A DNA stretch of 64,000 nucleotides from Trematomus loennbergii (GCA_012861695.1 JAAOOA010000026.1:12705432-12769431); one strand, 5' to 3'. Counted from the stretch's first letter, positions 35,267-49,752 are shown. A program made the numbers and translations. Notes: a model not told the origin generated them from the sequence alone.

Positions 35267-36935
35267 ACCTACAACACAACCTGCAGGCTTTGTTAGCTGA
35301 GGATTTCTGACCCTGTTTCCATATCAACACAGTACTTCTCTGCTACTGAGGCTTCAACTGTGTGTGCGTTAATGTATTCTCTCCCTCCTACTCATTTGAA
35401 AATATATACATTAGTTGATAAAGTGGTATGTTTTCCATTCTTTCATCCCCAGTGCAGTAGTTGTTTTATTGTAGCAGAAGGGCACACGAATACATTGTAG
35501 TCAGGATTGCAAATGTTAAAAGAGAGGCTGAATGACATTTGCATAATTGTTTAGTTTTTTCTCCCAATACACTTGTATGTGATGTATTTTGTTTATTTAC
35601 TTATAAGTGAACATACTTGGGTGGAATAAATTCTCTAAATACACTGATGCATTTTGGTAATCAACGCTTGGTTCCTCTGGGTTATCCGGGTCCCCACAGC
35701 TATACTGGGAGCGAACAGTCTATATGCTGCTGAACTGCTGACTTGTTAATCAAGTTTACATCTTCAGACATTCCTCAAGCCATGTTGCATGTTCAGGTTT
35801 GCTCAGACTTTATTTTTGTAGTTTCTGGGTATGTATTGCTTTGCAAACTAGTTGGATATCAGCAAGGACATAGCAGTATTGTATATTATTTATTGGTATA
35901 CGGATATATTCATGTTAAATATTTGTATACCAATATCAAGCACAATTTCTGGGAAAATGCCGCTCTCATGTTGATTATTATCCAAGCTGATGCCACCTCC
36001 CTTTTAGCCTGAGACTAGAATAAACATTTGGGCTACCTACTGAAAATTGCTCAGGAGAAAGGTTTTTTTTTAAACTCTGATCTGATGTGGTTTAACTTGA
36101 TATAATGTCTACTTTACAGTTGCTTTCACCAGCCCTGTCTCCTCAATGTCCCTGGATGAATGAGCATGTGAATGACCAGAGCCGGCAAGCAGTTGCAGGC
36201 AGTGCACTCACACAATCTGAACAACAGGCAGCCAGAAAGAGGTGACTGTCTTCAGCTTCAAAATAAAGGTTATTTTTTAAAGTATTACATTCAATCGGCT
36301 CCCATCCCGCACTCACTCACACTGTGGTGGTTTCTTTTGTGAACACCTACTCCTCTTTATAAGTACCTTTGTGCAATATGTTAATTATGTAAGCTTGTGT
36401 ATTAAAACTAGCTTATCTGTATAAAGCTACCTCACAGCTTATGCTGATGTTATCTCATTTAGATGCACTTTCTAGATATTTTAGTTTTTCAGTTACATTT
36501 ATTTGTATTACAGAGTCCGCCATCTGTCTCTGGAGGAAGTGAGAGTACGGTGTTTATGTGACTGTGAAATCACATGGTTTATGCGGAGGACGGTAAACCA
36601 TGTTTTTGTTTTCTAGACAGGATATTCTGGCTTAGATTTAAACATGTTGTTTTGGTTGCCAATAACCTGATCCAACCAGATCAGAAAAAACTGATAAGGG
36701 TTTTCTTATAGGCCACTCACAAAGTGCTCTTGTGTTGTTTTGTCTCTTCAGTTCTTTGTCAAATTAAGGTGAAATAGCAAAGAATACTAAAAAAGAAATT
36801 CATTGTAATAAAATGTATTATGGTAAACAAAAACAAAAAAACTGTATTCCTATTTTTTCTTAAATCCAGTTGTCAAAATAGTATTTGTCAGTAATCTCAA
36901 CTGTATTTGATCGCACATCTTCAATATGCACAAAC
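35267..36935 (-). other. brinp1: brinp1 intron 4, part right of the DIRS element
   Basis: About 1.7 kb of AT-rich intron up to the exon 4 donor AAG|GTTTGT. Contains a 10-bp hairpin, ACATGGTTTA (36572-36581) with TAAACCATGT (36594-36603). No gene recognised. Confidence 0.8.
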
Positions 36936-37105
36936 CTTGATGGCATTGGTGGAAATTTGGATCTCATGCAGCTTCCTCATCGTCCCGTCACGGTCGATGA
37001 AGTAGGACGAGGCCAGCTGATGAAGAGCTTCCACGTTCTGAGTAGCATTGACAAGCTTCCTGTCCAGCTTGTTTTTGGCCAGGTACATAGTCAGTGCCTC
37101 CTCTC
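36936..37105 (-). CDS. brinp1: brinp1 exon 4 (MACPF region)
   Basis: A 170-nt internal exon. The acceptor CTCCCTTTAG| precedes 37105 and the donor ATCAAG|GTTTGT follows 36936. It begins with two bases of a split Gly codon, then [56 protein letters not shown], ending in phase 0. This continues the MACPF module directly after the YGTH...GG motif of exon 3. In perforin-type MACPF proteins this part belongs to the pore-forming fold; for BRINP proteins no pore is known. Phase and length join exons 3 and 5 exactly. Confidence 0.95.
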
Positions 37106-40100
37106 CTAAAGGGAGCACAAGGAAACAAAAACAAGTTTAATATTATTGATACGACCTTTGAAGTTTTTTTGGGGGGAAAAAGTACTTGAATTAACAAGTA
37201 AAGTATTTAGGATCTCACAAAAATGATCATGATTTAAGGGGCACCAAAAGAATATTGTGAGTGTACAGTAGACATCTTCATTTGTGAGAATTGTCCCATG
37301 CAGGCTTATCTCAGAAGCCAATAGAGCTCTTAACAGGAGGGATAATACAGACAGAGTCTGAATATCAGAGAAGGCACTTTTAGCTTGAGAAACCAGATGC
37401 CCCAGTTTTCCAGGAACAGTCTCTGTATTTGCTGCTTTATCCCTAGCTGGCACCATCCCCAGAAATGTCCCCGGATTTACCCCTATTGGGATGGTATTAT
37501 TTCCATGAGAGGTCTAGTGATATAGAATTTGTACCTCAAGACCACAGGAATTGCATCCTGTGGAGAAAAAATACATTACATCCGGTATCTTTTTTCCACA
37601 GCTTCCCCAGGCAGAGAAAGACAAATTGAAGGTAAACAAAGAAATTGAAAATAACATAACCGTTTGCAGAGATTTCATTAGTGCAGAGAAATTAGTAAAA
37701 TTGCAATGAGTACAGGAGGTTAATTAGGAGTCACTTGGGAGGGATTGTACCTGTTTAACTGTAATGCGGCATTGTGTGGCCTGTTCCTAGATAACCAGAG
37801 TCTATCCCATTTTTCCTCTGGAAAATAAATGAAATTATCTGCGGATGGTTAAAAATGTAATTACTGACCTGTCTGGTGATAATAACACTGCCTGCAGGGT
37901 TGTTTTCTGTTTCTTTCTCTTTTCCTCCATACCACTTCTTGTTCTATTCTTTCGAACAATGGTTTTAAACCAAAGAAGAATACTTTTAAATGCCACGTTG
38001 TTTTCTCTTGAATCAACAACAATCTGTTTGGTGTCATGCTGGCATAAGTATCGGCCAAATGAGTTTTAGAAATCAGATGTTAGCCAAACACTCCTAATGA
38101 TCCATTGTTATCTTTGTTTGTTGTTGCTGTCATTTCTGAAAAATGTAGATTTAGTGGAACCTGGAATTCTTATCTTTTGCTGAGGCAAAGTGAAAAAGCC
38201 TTTAGTGTGAAGTGAATTTAAATCCAGCTCAACTGCAATAAGGTCACAACTACTGTGGATATTAAGGATTATGCACACATACAAATCAGCATGTCTTTTA
38301 TCTCTTTCCATTAATGCAGTACTATGCCCAGATTATATCTGTGATGTGGGAAATTAAGCCTCACCAGATGTGTGTACAGTATGTACAGTATGTTGAGTTT
38401 GAAAGTCCACAGGAGAACTGTGAGGGGGTGTACTTAAACCTAACCACTGACCTTTCAGTAAGCGTCTGCGTGCTACATATGGAGATTTTTCAAGCAGTAA
38501 CAGGGCCAAATATTTATAGAGCACCAGACAATCTCTCCAATTATGGCATTGTTGACTCAATAAAAATGGTTGAGCTGCTCATCCTTTGCACATCATATTT
38601 TTTCCCATCTCTCACTCCCACGAGCAGAAACAGACGCATACAAAGCAAACAGACATTTTCCCGCGCGAGCACACACAAACTTGCCTTCGAAGATTACTGT
38701 TCAAATGGCAAACCTTATGCCTGGAACTCTTTCAAGAGCATGTCACATATGTTCAGGTTTCCAGTGATGTGAATGGTTATTTGGCCCCTAGCGATGCATT
38801 GGAATTGGTCACTTAACTTGTGGTGACCATGTGTAAGGGTGGGTAGCAGTCAGGGCAAATGTCTCATGCCTGGTTAGAGTAGAAGCACTGAAGGGACAAG
38901 AGCCCATTCTCTGACGCTGCCATGCCCTTTTACCCTCGGGTGAGCAAAGTTACTTACACACACTTAACTTACACTACTGCGCAAGAATAACGGTCTCACA
39001 TTAAGCCCTTTTTATCTCCATTGCATCCTAGTGTGGCATAAAGGAGGCTCACTGTACATAAATACTGTGTGGTTATTGCTGCTGGTCTGGCTAAATCATT
39101 TCCTCCGTGGCTTTAAAAAATTCATCAGTGTGCACCTTTCTGTAAGTAATACATTGTGTTACGTTATTACGGGGCTCCTTGCTGGGACACTGCCAGAATT
39201 AATCAGCTCATGCAGAGCGTATGTGTTAACAGCTCAGAGGTATTTTAAAACAATGTACCTCGAACAGTGTGTGTAAAGGTGTCTCCTACAGATGTACCTT
39301 TTCTTTTTTGTGTGTGCAAGCATGTGGATATCAATGAGGGTTAGGAGGGCAAGTATGGTTTAAAAGTAATGGAATTGCTGGGAGTGCTATTTGGTGTTAA
39401 TGGTACATGTGTGGGTCACTTTATGGAGCATATTAAACTATACCGCTTTATACCGTGCAGCGGAAAGACGCTAATGGTTATTATCGTTGTTTATTCTATA
39501 CGATTTTCAAATACCACCCTTTAGAGGAACATAATATATACACACATTGAAACGTATCCTGCGTTATTCTTTGAATGTATTTGTAAGTCTTTTGTGAAGC
39601 TTGGCATATCATAATAATTGTTTTGTGATTGTTTAGCATTTACAATAATTGTGTGTATGTTTCAAATATGTCCAAAAAAAAGAGGAAGAAACCCGACTAA
39701 GCAAATGAACTTTGTTTTCTTACATTAATCAGGAAAACATTTTACAAACACCATCTCTGACTATACTGTTATAATTCATCCTTAAAAACAGGTGTATATA
39801 ATTCCTAAAATAAAAAAATATAACAACTGCAAACGCATAATAGAGTCCAATAAGTAGAGGAATGAATTCAACCAATTTTCTACTCAACCATAACTCGATT
39901 GTCTCTGCTTTATGCAAGAGATATTCTGAAAGTGAAGCTGTTGCTTTGAGATAGCCACGGTCTCAATGGCCAATTACACCCTGTGCATTTTGTGTTGGCA
40001 GTATGACAAGAACAAGTAAAAAAAAAGTTAGGTAGCATCAACAGCTGCAGGGCCGTCTTCCAATACAACCCAGGGCACAGTCAGGGCTCTGCATATGAAC

Positions 40101-42498
40101 TCTAGCCTCAGGCTTCAGTGACCACAAATCATTTCAATAAACTACTTCCACCTCTTCAATGCTGACAGCATGAGACTGGGGCGCTGAAGAGGTCTCCGAT
40201 CCAGTCATAGTGTTGAGTATGCAGGAGAGAGTAGGAGGGCAAATGAGGCCTCACAGCTGAGATACAGTCCCTCCTACATGTGATATCTTTTATTTGGTCA
40301 GTAACGGTTATTTCCAGAGGCAGCCTGACCTTTAAGCGAGACCAAGAAAATGTGGAAACAAACCGGAAATAAGAGATACTAAACGATAAAATGTACCATT
40401 CTTCAAATCATGAGGCTATGCAACCTTTTATGATCTGGTATTGTCAGTTGTGATATATTTTGGGAAATCTTAGAAGTTCATTGTGCTGTGTTCTCGACAA
40501 TGCTGGGTGTTGTATTTCGAACTTACTGTTTAATCAGACGTTACAAAATCCCTCTTTCAGAGTTAGTGGTGTCATTTTGACCTCTAAAGCCCAAAATACT
40601 GGACAATGGCATTTATAAAAAGTAGTCAATTTAATGTTCACAGCTACTCTAAAATGAACACTTGCATCTCGCCTCTCTCTCCAAACTCAATTCCCCCTCA
40701 GCACGGATACCAACAGATTTCACAGCGAGAGAGCAGCGTTCTCACTCAAAGTGTAAAACTGATTTCAAACATATGATGCAGAGGGAATGACAGATGGGGT
40801 GAAATATGACCCTCACAGCTTTAGCTTAGCTCTAGTCAAATGCAAATGCATGTCCTTCACACCTTTTCTGGTAGCACTACCTTCCTCTTGCATTTATACT
40901 CAGCACAGCCTTTGTTGTATCGACTCTTTGGCCGTTCTATAGCCCTGAACACAAAGGTTTGACTTCTACAGTCAATAAGCACCTTCAGTTTTGTTCTCAG
41001 TGGCTGCAGGCAAACCAAAGACGTCAAACATCTGCAGTATGTCAAACTGTTTTTGATGTATTATTTTTCAGTTTTAAGCTTTAGAACTCAGTTTAATGCT
41101 GAGGCATCGACTCACAGTCGTGGTCTCCTTTGTTGGGAAGTCTAAGATGTGTTCATTCTGGTTTGGCTTCAAGTGTTTTCCGCGCACAGCATGCACATAG
41201 GATACAGTCAGGTCATGTGTTGAACTTCAAAATACATATCCCTTGATGCCTACATTAAAGCTTCCACATATGCCAGTGACTTCGCTTCGGGAGGTACGAG
41301 GTAGTTACAGTAAAACGTTCAAACGGCAGAAAAGCAGCAGATAATTGATAATTATTTCCTAAAACATCTCCGGTAGATGCTGTCAGTCAGTCAGTAGCAG
41401 AGAAAGTAACAGGAAATATTCCTCTCTTAAATGCTTGTTTAAATGTTCACCCTTACAAGAGTATTGAATTACCATATTCCAACTTGCAAAGAGGACAAAA
41501 GTTAAAGATGGCAATATTAATATGACTATTATTGCCATGTTATCTTGCAATAAACATGTGCTCTACACGTTAAAAATGTGAAAGTATAACAACTGCAGCA
41601 GAAGAAGTGAGTCATCCCCTGCAGCACTCTTTACCTCTCCTTCAGCATTAGCAACCAGTCAAAAACAAATTAAATCTATAACCCTTTATATTCAGTGTCT
41701 CCATAAATCCAGACATAAACAAAGGCTATTGTCACAAACAGTTTTTTGTTCTCTGGGGGCGTTGATGCCAAGTGCTTCCAGGCATCACGGGCACCATTGT
41801 TTGAGACAGGAAAAGAGGCCAAGGGACAATAAAATACAAACAAAAAGATAAGGACATAAAAAAAAAGGTCAAACCCCTCTCGTAGAATCCTAATACTTTA
41901 CTTAAGTCAGGGCTTTAGTTTTAAAAATTGGAAAAGGGATGGCATTGTATAATCCGTTGAAAGGATTAAATGAGTGTCCTCAGCAAAAAACAATAGCACA
42001 GTGTCTGTCGGTGCCATAGGCAGAGGAAGTTTTACTTTGGCACAGTGTCTTAGGGAAAAAGGAAGGGTGGATGGCTGGACATAAAAAGTGTGTCAACACA
42101 GGAGAGCGCAGAACCCGTCCTCTATCCCCACCCCACCAGTTTGTTCCGGTGCAGACAATTATGTGCATAACCTTAAAAGTTGCCTTACCCTTGTTGACTC
42201 AACAAAAAGCTTATTGTGTGTCTTTGGGACATAACAAAAGGGTTGAAACTCTTTCATTCCTCATTTGCAAAGGTTTTGATTGAATATGCTAAAATTGTGC
42301 ATTGTTCACATCATCGTTTGTTAGATTTCAGTCTTCTTTTAGATGTGCCTGCAAGGTAGTTAACCTTGGTTGCGTCCTTGTACATTTGCACAATAAGTGA
42401 CCCACTCAAAAACATAGCACTATTAGATATACAACACTTCACATAATAACTTAGCTGTAGTGGTGCAAGAGCAAAGCAATGTATGAATATAGAAATGG

Positions 42499-42968
42499 TT
42501 TACTTCCAGGGTTCGAGTTATAATCTGAGTTTTATGGGGTTCTTTAAAACTAACACGTGCACACACACACACACACACACACACACAGCAGCAGCAGCCC
42601 TCTACTTGCTACAAACTTAAATATGAAAAGGTTCAACTACGCACACCACATAACACATCTCAGCTCGCGCAGCTCACAGGCAGAGATTGAGCAATCATTT
42701 ATTGCACACTTTGGAGGTGAAGTGCAGGCATATTGTCATCAAGACAGAATACGATGCGTAGTTCTTTTGGAAAACATGTTTTTCTTTTAGCCTATTTACC
42801 TCGCTAACGTCAATAATACTCATTACATTGACACATGCATTATTTGTGATTAAAATAATGGTTGTTGGTAATGTATTAGCGACCCCCACGTATGTTTCAC
42901 TGCTTTCATAGGAGCTCAGACCCTCCTCATCCCATTGGCTCCCACATAACTCGAACCCTGTTTACTTC
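42499..42968. mobile_element. non-autonomous hAT-type element (MITE) with 8-bp target duplication
   Basis: Perfect 15-bp terminal inverted repeats, CAGGGTTCGAGTTAT at 42507-42521 and its reverse complement at 42946-42960. They are flanked by identical 8-bp duplications TTTACTTC (42499-42506 and 42961-42968). An 8-bp duplication plus CAGGG ends is the hAT superfamily signature. The 454-bp body has no transposase and carries a (CA)14 microsatellite at 42560-42588. Mobilisation would have needed a transposase from an autonomous relative. Perfect ends and duplication suggest a fairly recent insertion. Confidence 0.88.
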
Positions 42969-44292
42969 TATTGAAAAAGAACATGGGTCATTTTGGAACA
43001 CCGTGACTTTTCAAATGTCATCTTTTTTTTGGAGGAAATATGCTTGTGCCGCTGTGTATTTGTCACTTCAGTATGAATCAGTAATCAACAAAAAGACTAT
43101 CCAAGTCAGATGTTGCAGTTTACAATAGAATACAAATAAAATAATACAAATTAGCTAAAAGGTTTGATAAAAAGTTATCTTTTATGTGGGTTTGATGCTA
43201 CCCAAATACATCCGTAAAGGTCCTTACAGTATTTGTCAGTGATTATCAGCTAAATCAGTCATATTTCACTCAGCCAGATAGAGATGGGGAACCTGAAGAA
43301 AAGCAAAATAATGTGCATTTTCTGCCTTGTATAACCATAAGGGTAAAAAAGGAGATTTGGAAAAAACCTAGGTGGCATAACAACTGTTCATGGTCATGCA
43401 ATGTAATCATTTCTACTCATTCAGAAGAAATGTCTAATGGGGATTTTCACAATTGACCCTCCACTCTGAGTTTCCTGTGCGAAGGAGCATGTATTTCTTT
43501 CTCTCGAGCATAATGGCTCTTAAGACCAAAAAGTGTAGGTGGCTCAAGAGAGTTTAGCCTCTTCTGGCCACTTCATCACTAGCCTGCTGTGCACATTACC
43601 TGCTTCATATAACAGAGTTCTTTAATGGGCAATCCCAAGATTGAGATAAGAGTGTACCGACCCATATCTTGAAACAAGATGGCCTCAAGGTTATAGATAA
43701 TACGGTGATAACTCAGAGATAGAGAAGATGAGGCAAAGGTTAAAAATGAATGAAAGACAGGGCATGTAAAGAAAAAAAGGACAAATATAAGGGGATGCAA
43801 TTCGATGCGAGTAGGGAGGATGCTGTGGCTGAAAATGATACTGGGATTATTTCTGTGGCTTATTTGTCCAATTCTAGCCACCTGGTGCATTGGTGGCAGT
43901 TGCATTGTCCCTGGCTTAGACACACTTAATTACATTTTACCTTCATATAATGTTTCAGACCAATATTGTATTTCCAATTTCCAAAATGAGTGTCTCAGCA
44001 CGAATCCCCTTACGGAATGGTGTATGCGATATTGCAACTCTAACCCGTCACACTGATCTTTCTCTGCACAGTTTAGCTAAATTATTAAAGCCTAGTGTTA
44101 GACATTAAGTAGACTGCAACACTTTCAAATTAAAGTGTCCTTCCAGATCCACTTTCTTCGCTAACTGCTTAAGCATCAATGGTTCTAGTCGAAGTATCAG
44201 TACTGACATAAAATAAATGTTCTGTTATTGTTGGACAAAGAGACAGATCAATACAGACTGTCTTTTCTAAAGTAAGTTAGTACAACATATTT

Positions 44293-44334
44293 CATTTAGC
44301 ACCTTTCATAAAGCAAGATCACAAAGTGCTTCAC
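44293..44334 (-). mobile_element. LINE 3' tail fragment (L2-like), reversed
   Basis: Read on the minus strand it ends in AAGCACTTTGTGATC...GAAAGGTGCTAAATG. This is the same tail motif as the plus-strand copy at 49690-49735. Short and diverged; probably a heavily truncated insertion of the same or a related LINE family. Confidence 0.5.
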
Positions 44335-46848
44335 AAGAATACATAACAGAAAAGGATCTCCACGTCAATGGTTTTCTGCTAAATTGACCATTATTACTAC
44401 ACTAAATTATCTTTCTTGCTTAATACAAAAACAATGATACCCCATGTCTGTCTGTATTGCACAGTATTGCACTTAAAAGAGGGGAAAACATGACAAATGT
44501 ATTGAATATTTCAGCATTTGATTATGAGATTACAAAGCAACACATATCCTTTCACACAACTGGAGCCGCTACTTGGCAATGTTTCACGCATACAATGCAG
44601 GGTTGGAGTAAAAGTGTGAATAATCTTAATAATTCTATCTTTGAAATGCAGTTGGCAAAGAAAGAACAGTAAGCCGCCTTCATGTGTCCCTCAGAGCTCG
44701 AGATAACATAAGAGATTGGAGGAAGAAGCCATTTATATTTAGACTTCGACAGCAGGGGTGCTTAACTTTTATTTTGGGAAGAACATCCAACACACTGAAA
44801 TCGTCCATTAGAGGCATTTATTCGCCTTTCCACAGTGGGTTCTTGTTATTGATAATTGGACTGCATTTAAATTGTGAATTTAAGGGGACTTATATATTTT
44901 TGAAATAATGCTTCAAAACAATTACATGAATTTGCCGTATTGGAAAATAAAGACATTAAAAGAAGTCTTCATGAGAAAAAAATAACAATGTACCCTTGAT
45001 AAAAAACAAAGATTATCTGTAAACGCTAGCTTCTGTGAAGGCTTCTTCCCACATCAGAAATGTGCTAAGTGAATCCCTTATTTTTCTGTCAGTTCTTGAA
45101 GATAAATCTCAGTAATAAACATATGATAATCATCCTCCCCTATTTACCTGAGAGGTCTGTACGTACACGCACTTATGAAGAAGATTATCTTCAGGTTACA
45201 TTTGGCATGAACATAAAAATGCAATTACCATATGTATGTATGACTATAATGGTCTTCGGGTGTTGCAAATGAAATTGAAGCCGTGTTGTCAGCTGCTTTC
45301 AGGAAGCTCATTCAGAAGATGAATTACTGAAGACTCATGGAATCAGCATCTTGTTATCACATTTGGTCGTTCTACCCATTATGGAAGAAATGTAGATGTG
45401 AAAAGTGGAAAGTACTAATTGCATCATGGTCTTATTTGCATTTAATGTTCCTGTGGGAGGCTGTAAGATATAGATGTTGATGCATACTTATTATTTCTGA
45501 TAAAATACAACTTTTCTTTGACATGTTTACTTCTCTGTACTTTTCACAGCTCACAGCTGGCTTCAACACCTTGCTTCCACAATATTGCAGGTTGTGAGAA
45601 TTCACATTATGTGTAGGATGCTGCAGTGTGCCTTGCCTTTTCACTTATCAAACTCTCCCACATGTGTTTGGTGGGGAAGCAGTTAGGAGACTCTGGATTT
45701 AAGATAGTCCTGTCACAGCTTTGATGCAAGTTTTGGGTCACTGTACTGCTGGAAAATCCACTTGAGCCAGACGAGATGGAATACCTGTTCAGAATAGACT
45801 TATCATTTTCTTTGGTCGAAGTGGAGTTGATCCTGTGCAAGTCACCCACCCACTGAACAACGGACAAATCCACATGCCTGAGTGTAACCTTTACTTATAT
45901 TTAAATTCAGGGCTTATATGTTGTTACCTACACATTATCATTTATTAAAATCAGTAACAAATGAAAACCTGATTCAAATTTAAGGAAATAGATTAGAAAA
46001 TGCTACTCAGTTGTCAATGCTCATTTGGTTCATTTGGCTTTGCTAAAGGATGTAAGAGCTGCTCTGGCGCAAATATGTCTTATAACATGGTTCACCTGAT
46101 CTTTGTCTGTCTTCATTTCAAGTTGCCCTAATCTTGTTCTTGATAAAAAAAGCTTATTTAGTTGTTGAAAATGTCTCCTATCCGCCTGTTCCTGCCTGCT
46201 TGTGACACAGCTGCAGTTTTGCTGAGAGAGAGTTTTTCCAACACCTTGGAGAAAAATGTGGCCTAAAATTCCATCACTGTTTGGCATTGTTGCAAAGAGG
46301 CGGAGGAATTATCCAGAAGGACACAATGGTGTCGAAGTACAACAGAATAATAAGATGAGGAAAATATAATTGCGATATTAATTTGGAGAAAATAAAAGAG
46401 AAATATGTATTCCTTAATTTGCTAAAAGCGTTTTTGCTGCCTAATCCTAGATCTAGAAAATTATCATATTCATGAAACCATTATCTGATTTTAAATAATA
46501 GATGTTCATTATTGTTAATTAATCAAATTCACATTTTCAAAGACATTTATTGCATTTATTTTACTGTTTAGAAAGGAAGTCATACAAAAGTTTCAGACAG
46601 CTTATATTTGGGAAAACCCCACCTTTCACACTGTGTGTTGCAGCCCTATTGGTCCTTTAAAGTTCATATTCAAACATAGTGGCTTTAAATGACTATCTCA
46701 ATAAATTATGTCTCTGAAAGGAACCTTGCACATTAGGTGATTTCAATGTAGCATGTCAGCTAACCACAACCCCTGTGTGAGATTCATACAAAAACGGGTG
46801 TAAAACTGTGACTCAAGTGTGGAAGTGAGCAAATGAAACCTCAGTTAC

Positions 46849-47036
46849 CTCCTAGGGTGGCTGAGAGGAGTATGTGGGTTCCATATTTCTTGATGATGGT
46901 GTCGATGAACTGCTGAGTGGGTCTGCGGCCCAGCAGGCGTACACTGTGCTGGAACTCAGGCATGAGCGGCACGGGGTTCCGGATCAGGTCCCTCCTCTCG
47001 ATGGCTGTGTTCCTCACCTTCCAACGTGCAAATTCC
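46849..47036 (-). CDS. brinp1: brinp1 exon 3 (MACPF core, YGTH motif)
   Basis: A 188-nt internal exon. The acceptor CTGTTCTTCTCAG| precedes 47036 and the donor CTAGGAG|GTAACT follows 46849. It starts with the last base of a split Arg codon and reads [39 protein letters not shown], then [20 protein letters not shown] and TLGG, ending one base into a Gly codon. YGTH followed by GG is the diagnostic MACPF motif; the flanking sequence is BRINP1-like. By comparison with mammalian BRINP1 about 72 residues (signal peptide and start of the mature protein) should precede it in exon 2, which I do not find up to 64000. The apparent ATG-initiated frame reaching to 47251 is intron read-through. Confidence 0.95.
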
Positions 47037-48506
47037 CTGAGAAGAACAGGAAAAAAAAACACATGGTTAAGTATATACAATCCCACCATCAGCAATACTA
47101 GTAAAATGGCATTAATAACAGTGTGGTAACAATTCAATATGCAGACTCCATCGCACCAAATTAATGTGTGGCTAAACAATTTGCAAATGGTAAAAAAACA
47201 CAAGTATTTTAATAATAAATAAAGCAGATTGAGGCTCCCAGAACTGAACATTTATAATAAAGCGAAATAATAATGATTGTGTTGCAGAAGTTTCGTTTTC
47301 AGTTGTGTCCATTTATCACTCCGATGTGAATAAAAAAAAACAGTTTTCTTGTTTGTTCTTAGACCAATGTTCTGTAATGTTTTTCATTTTTCATTTAAAT
47401 TGCCTAAGATATTTTTTCTCTGTGTAAGGCTCGAACTTGAACCTTTAAGAAAAAGTATAAAAACCGCGAGTATAACTCACTGAACTACACAGGATTCTTC
47501 CCTTTTTGTGTTTGTATAAAAAATATGCTGCAAAAATATTTGTGTGGATGGTCCTGATGTGTTGTTACTGTTTGCACTAAGAAATGCATTCAGAAAACAT
47601 TTCCAAGGGCAAATATTACAGGCAGTTCTGTAAATCTGAGGGTTACAGAAAAAACTAAAACAAATATCCCTGCCCTGAGGATAGAAACAGGTTTTCTTAA
47701 GCTATCTGGGATTCAAAAGGAGGCACTCGTGTTGAGTCAGGGCCTTACGTCTGGCATATCCAGGTGCTGAAAGTCAGTGATTAGGCATTCATGTACTGTA
47801 AGTATCTTTCCTTTGTTTGATCAAATTGTCAGTATAGAGAGCTGCATACAAATGGTGTTATTGTTATAAAACAAGCGGTTCCTATTCAGCATTTTGTTTT
47901 TCAGGAAAAGCAGAGGCACATATGATTTCTGATGTATCGGTTCACTCTAAAGAAATCATTATTTAAATGCAAATTGAATAAAGAAAACTGTGATTTTCAT
48001 CGCCATCTGTTCCCTCTGTCAATCACAGTTCGTTTTATATATCCAGATTGCGCACACACACACCTCCACGAAACATACATTTATTTGCATGCTGATCTTT
48101 GGTGTCGGTATTAACGTGTGACACATATGCTCACACTTTTACCTGAAAGGTGATGATGTACACATAAAGACTGGAACACTCTTCACACTGCTTAGATGAG
48201 CAAACAACTCCATAGGGAGGAAAATGTAATTTCCTGATTACAGTCTGATAGTTTTAAAAGCATTTCCACAAAATGAAATTAAGTTTAGATTGAATTTAGA
48301 TATGTTTAGTGATGCAGACTTTAGTGTATGAACGATGAGGCCAATTACGGTAAGTGTTTGATTTAAAGTGCAACAAAAGCTCTATCAGATTAGGCACAAA
48401 CAAAAGGCTTTATCGTCTCAATAATTCCTGCCTAAAAGCCTTGTTTACTTGAAACTATTTGAGTTCTGTTCAATAAGTGGATATACGTTTTATGTGAAAT
48501 TCGACC

Positions 48507-48669
<163 letters not shown>

Positions 48670-49394
48670 ACAATAAAAAACAATCAGCAGGTTTGGAAGA
48701 TTTTAGCTATGCTTTCGGATATTGCAATTAGTCTTACTAAAACAGGTATTTAATCTAAGATAAATCAAATTGGGTTATTCTTGCTGCCCACTTTAGTTCT
48801 TGAAAAAAATAGGACCGTAAGAACACAAAGAGAGCATTGAAAAAAGGGTGAAAGGGTTTGTACTTGTCTTCTTATCAGTGTGAAAACAGAAGAAAATGCC
48901 TTTTTGAGATCGACTTTGAGATCGACTCTCAAAGAAAATCCTGCATCCTATTCCAAAGCTCAGATTCATTGGTAGTGAGAAAAATATGTTTAAACAATAA
49001 AATAATACACAAAAGATATTATTTTCAAGTCTACATGTACAACCTTAAGTTTGATGAAATGAACTCCTTGAATCAGTACGCTGAATCTTTTCATGCGACA
49101 CGGTTTCAGTCATAGATTTACTGTCTCCATAATTCTACATATGGAAGAGAGCAATAGCTGACCTGATTTCTGCGAAAGAATATGATGTCTGTGTGTCCTT
49201 TACATTCCCTAATACCGCAGGTGCAACACAACTCCTGCACATTGTCTTGATTGCAATCAAAACAAACCAAGTGTAACTTATTTACATGCTTACATCATGA
49301 CACAATTGCACTAGAGAATGCCAACTCATTAAAAGGTGGTTTTAGACTCAACAATGCTATTATCCCCATATACTGTATGTATTTTCTTTGCATA

Positions 49395-49752
49395 CTTCAG
49401 GGGCTCCCAATGCATGATATTAGAACAGCAAACTCCCTTGAAATGTTTAAAAGCAAATACAAATATTTTTAATATGGCTTTTAATTTGGGTTAACTTTCA
49501 ATTCTCACTAGTATCATTGTCCATGTTTTACTGTATTTATTTTAAATGTTCTTTTTTAAATAGTTTTATTTTAACCTATTTTAATTTCCTGTCAGCTTTA
49601 ATTCAAGGGAATTTCATTAGGATCACTGTAGATGTTTTATCTTGTTCTGTATTTATTTTAATATTGTTGTTATGTTTTCTTCTTGTTCTGTAAAGCACTT
49701 TGGGCAGCTTTGTGCATGAAAGGTGCTATACAAGCTTATTATTATTATTTAG
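49395..49752 (+). mobile_element. truncated LINE (L2-like) 3' end
   Basis: Begins with the remains of the ORF2 C-terminus (GLPMHDIRTANSLEMFKSKY, where SLEMFKS is the usual motif), a stop at 49470-49472, and an AT-rich 3' UTR. It ends in TAAAGCACTTTGGGCAGC...GAAAGGTGCTATACAAG (49690-49735) and (TTA)n. This tail is typical of vertebrate L2-like LINEs. 5'-truncated, as is usual for LINE insertions. Confidence 0.75.

Larger units (their letters stand above)
37106..46848 (-). other. brinp1: brinp1 intron 3
   Basis: A 9.7-kb intron, donor GGAG|GTAACT at 46848, acceptor TTTAG at 37106. Contains a hAT-type MITE (42507-42960) and a reversed LINE 3' tail fragment (44293-44334). The remainder is AT-rich with no gene recognised. 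Confidence 0.85.
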
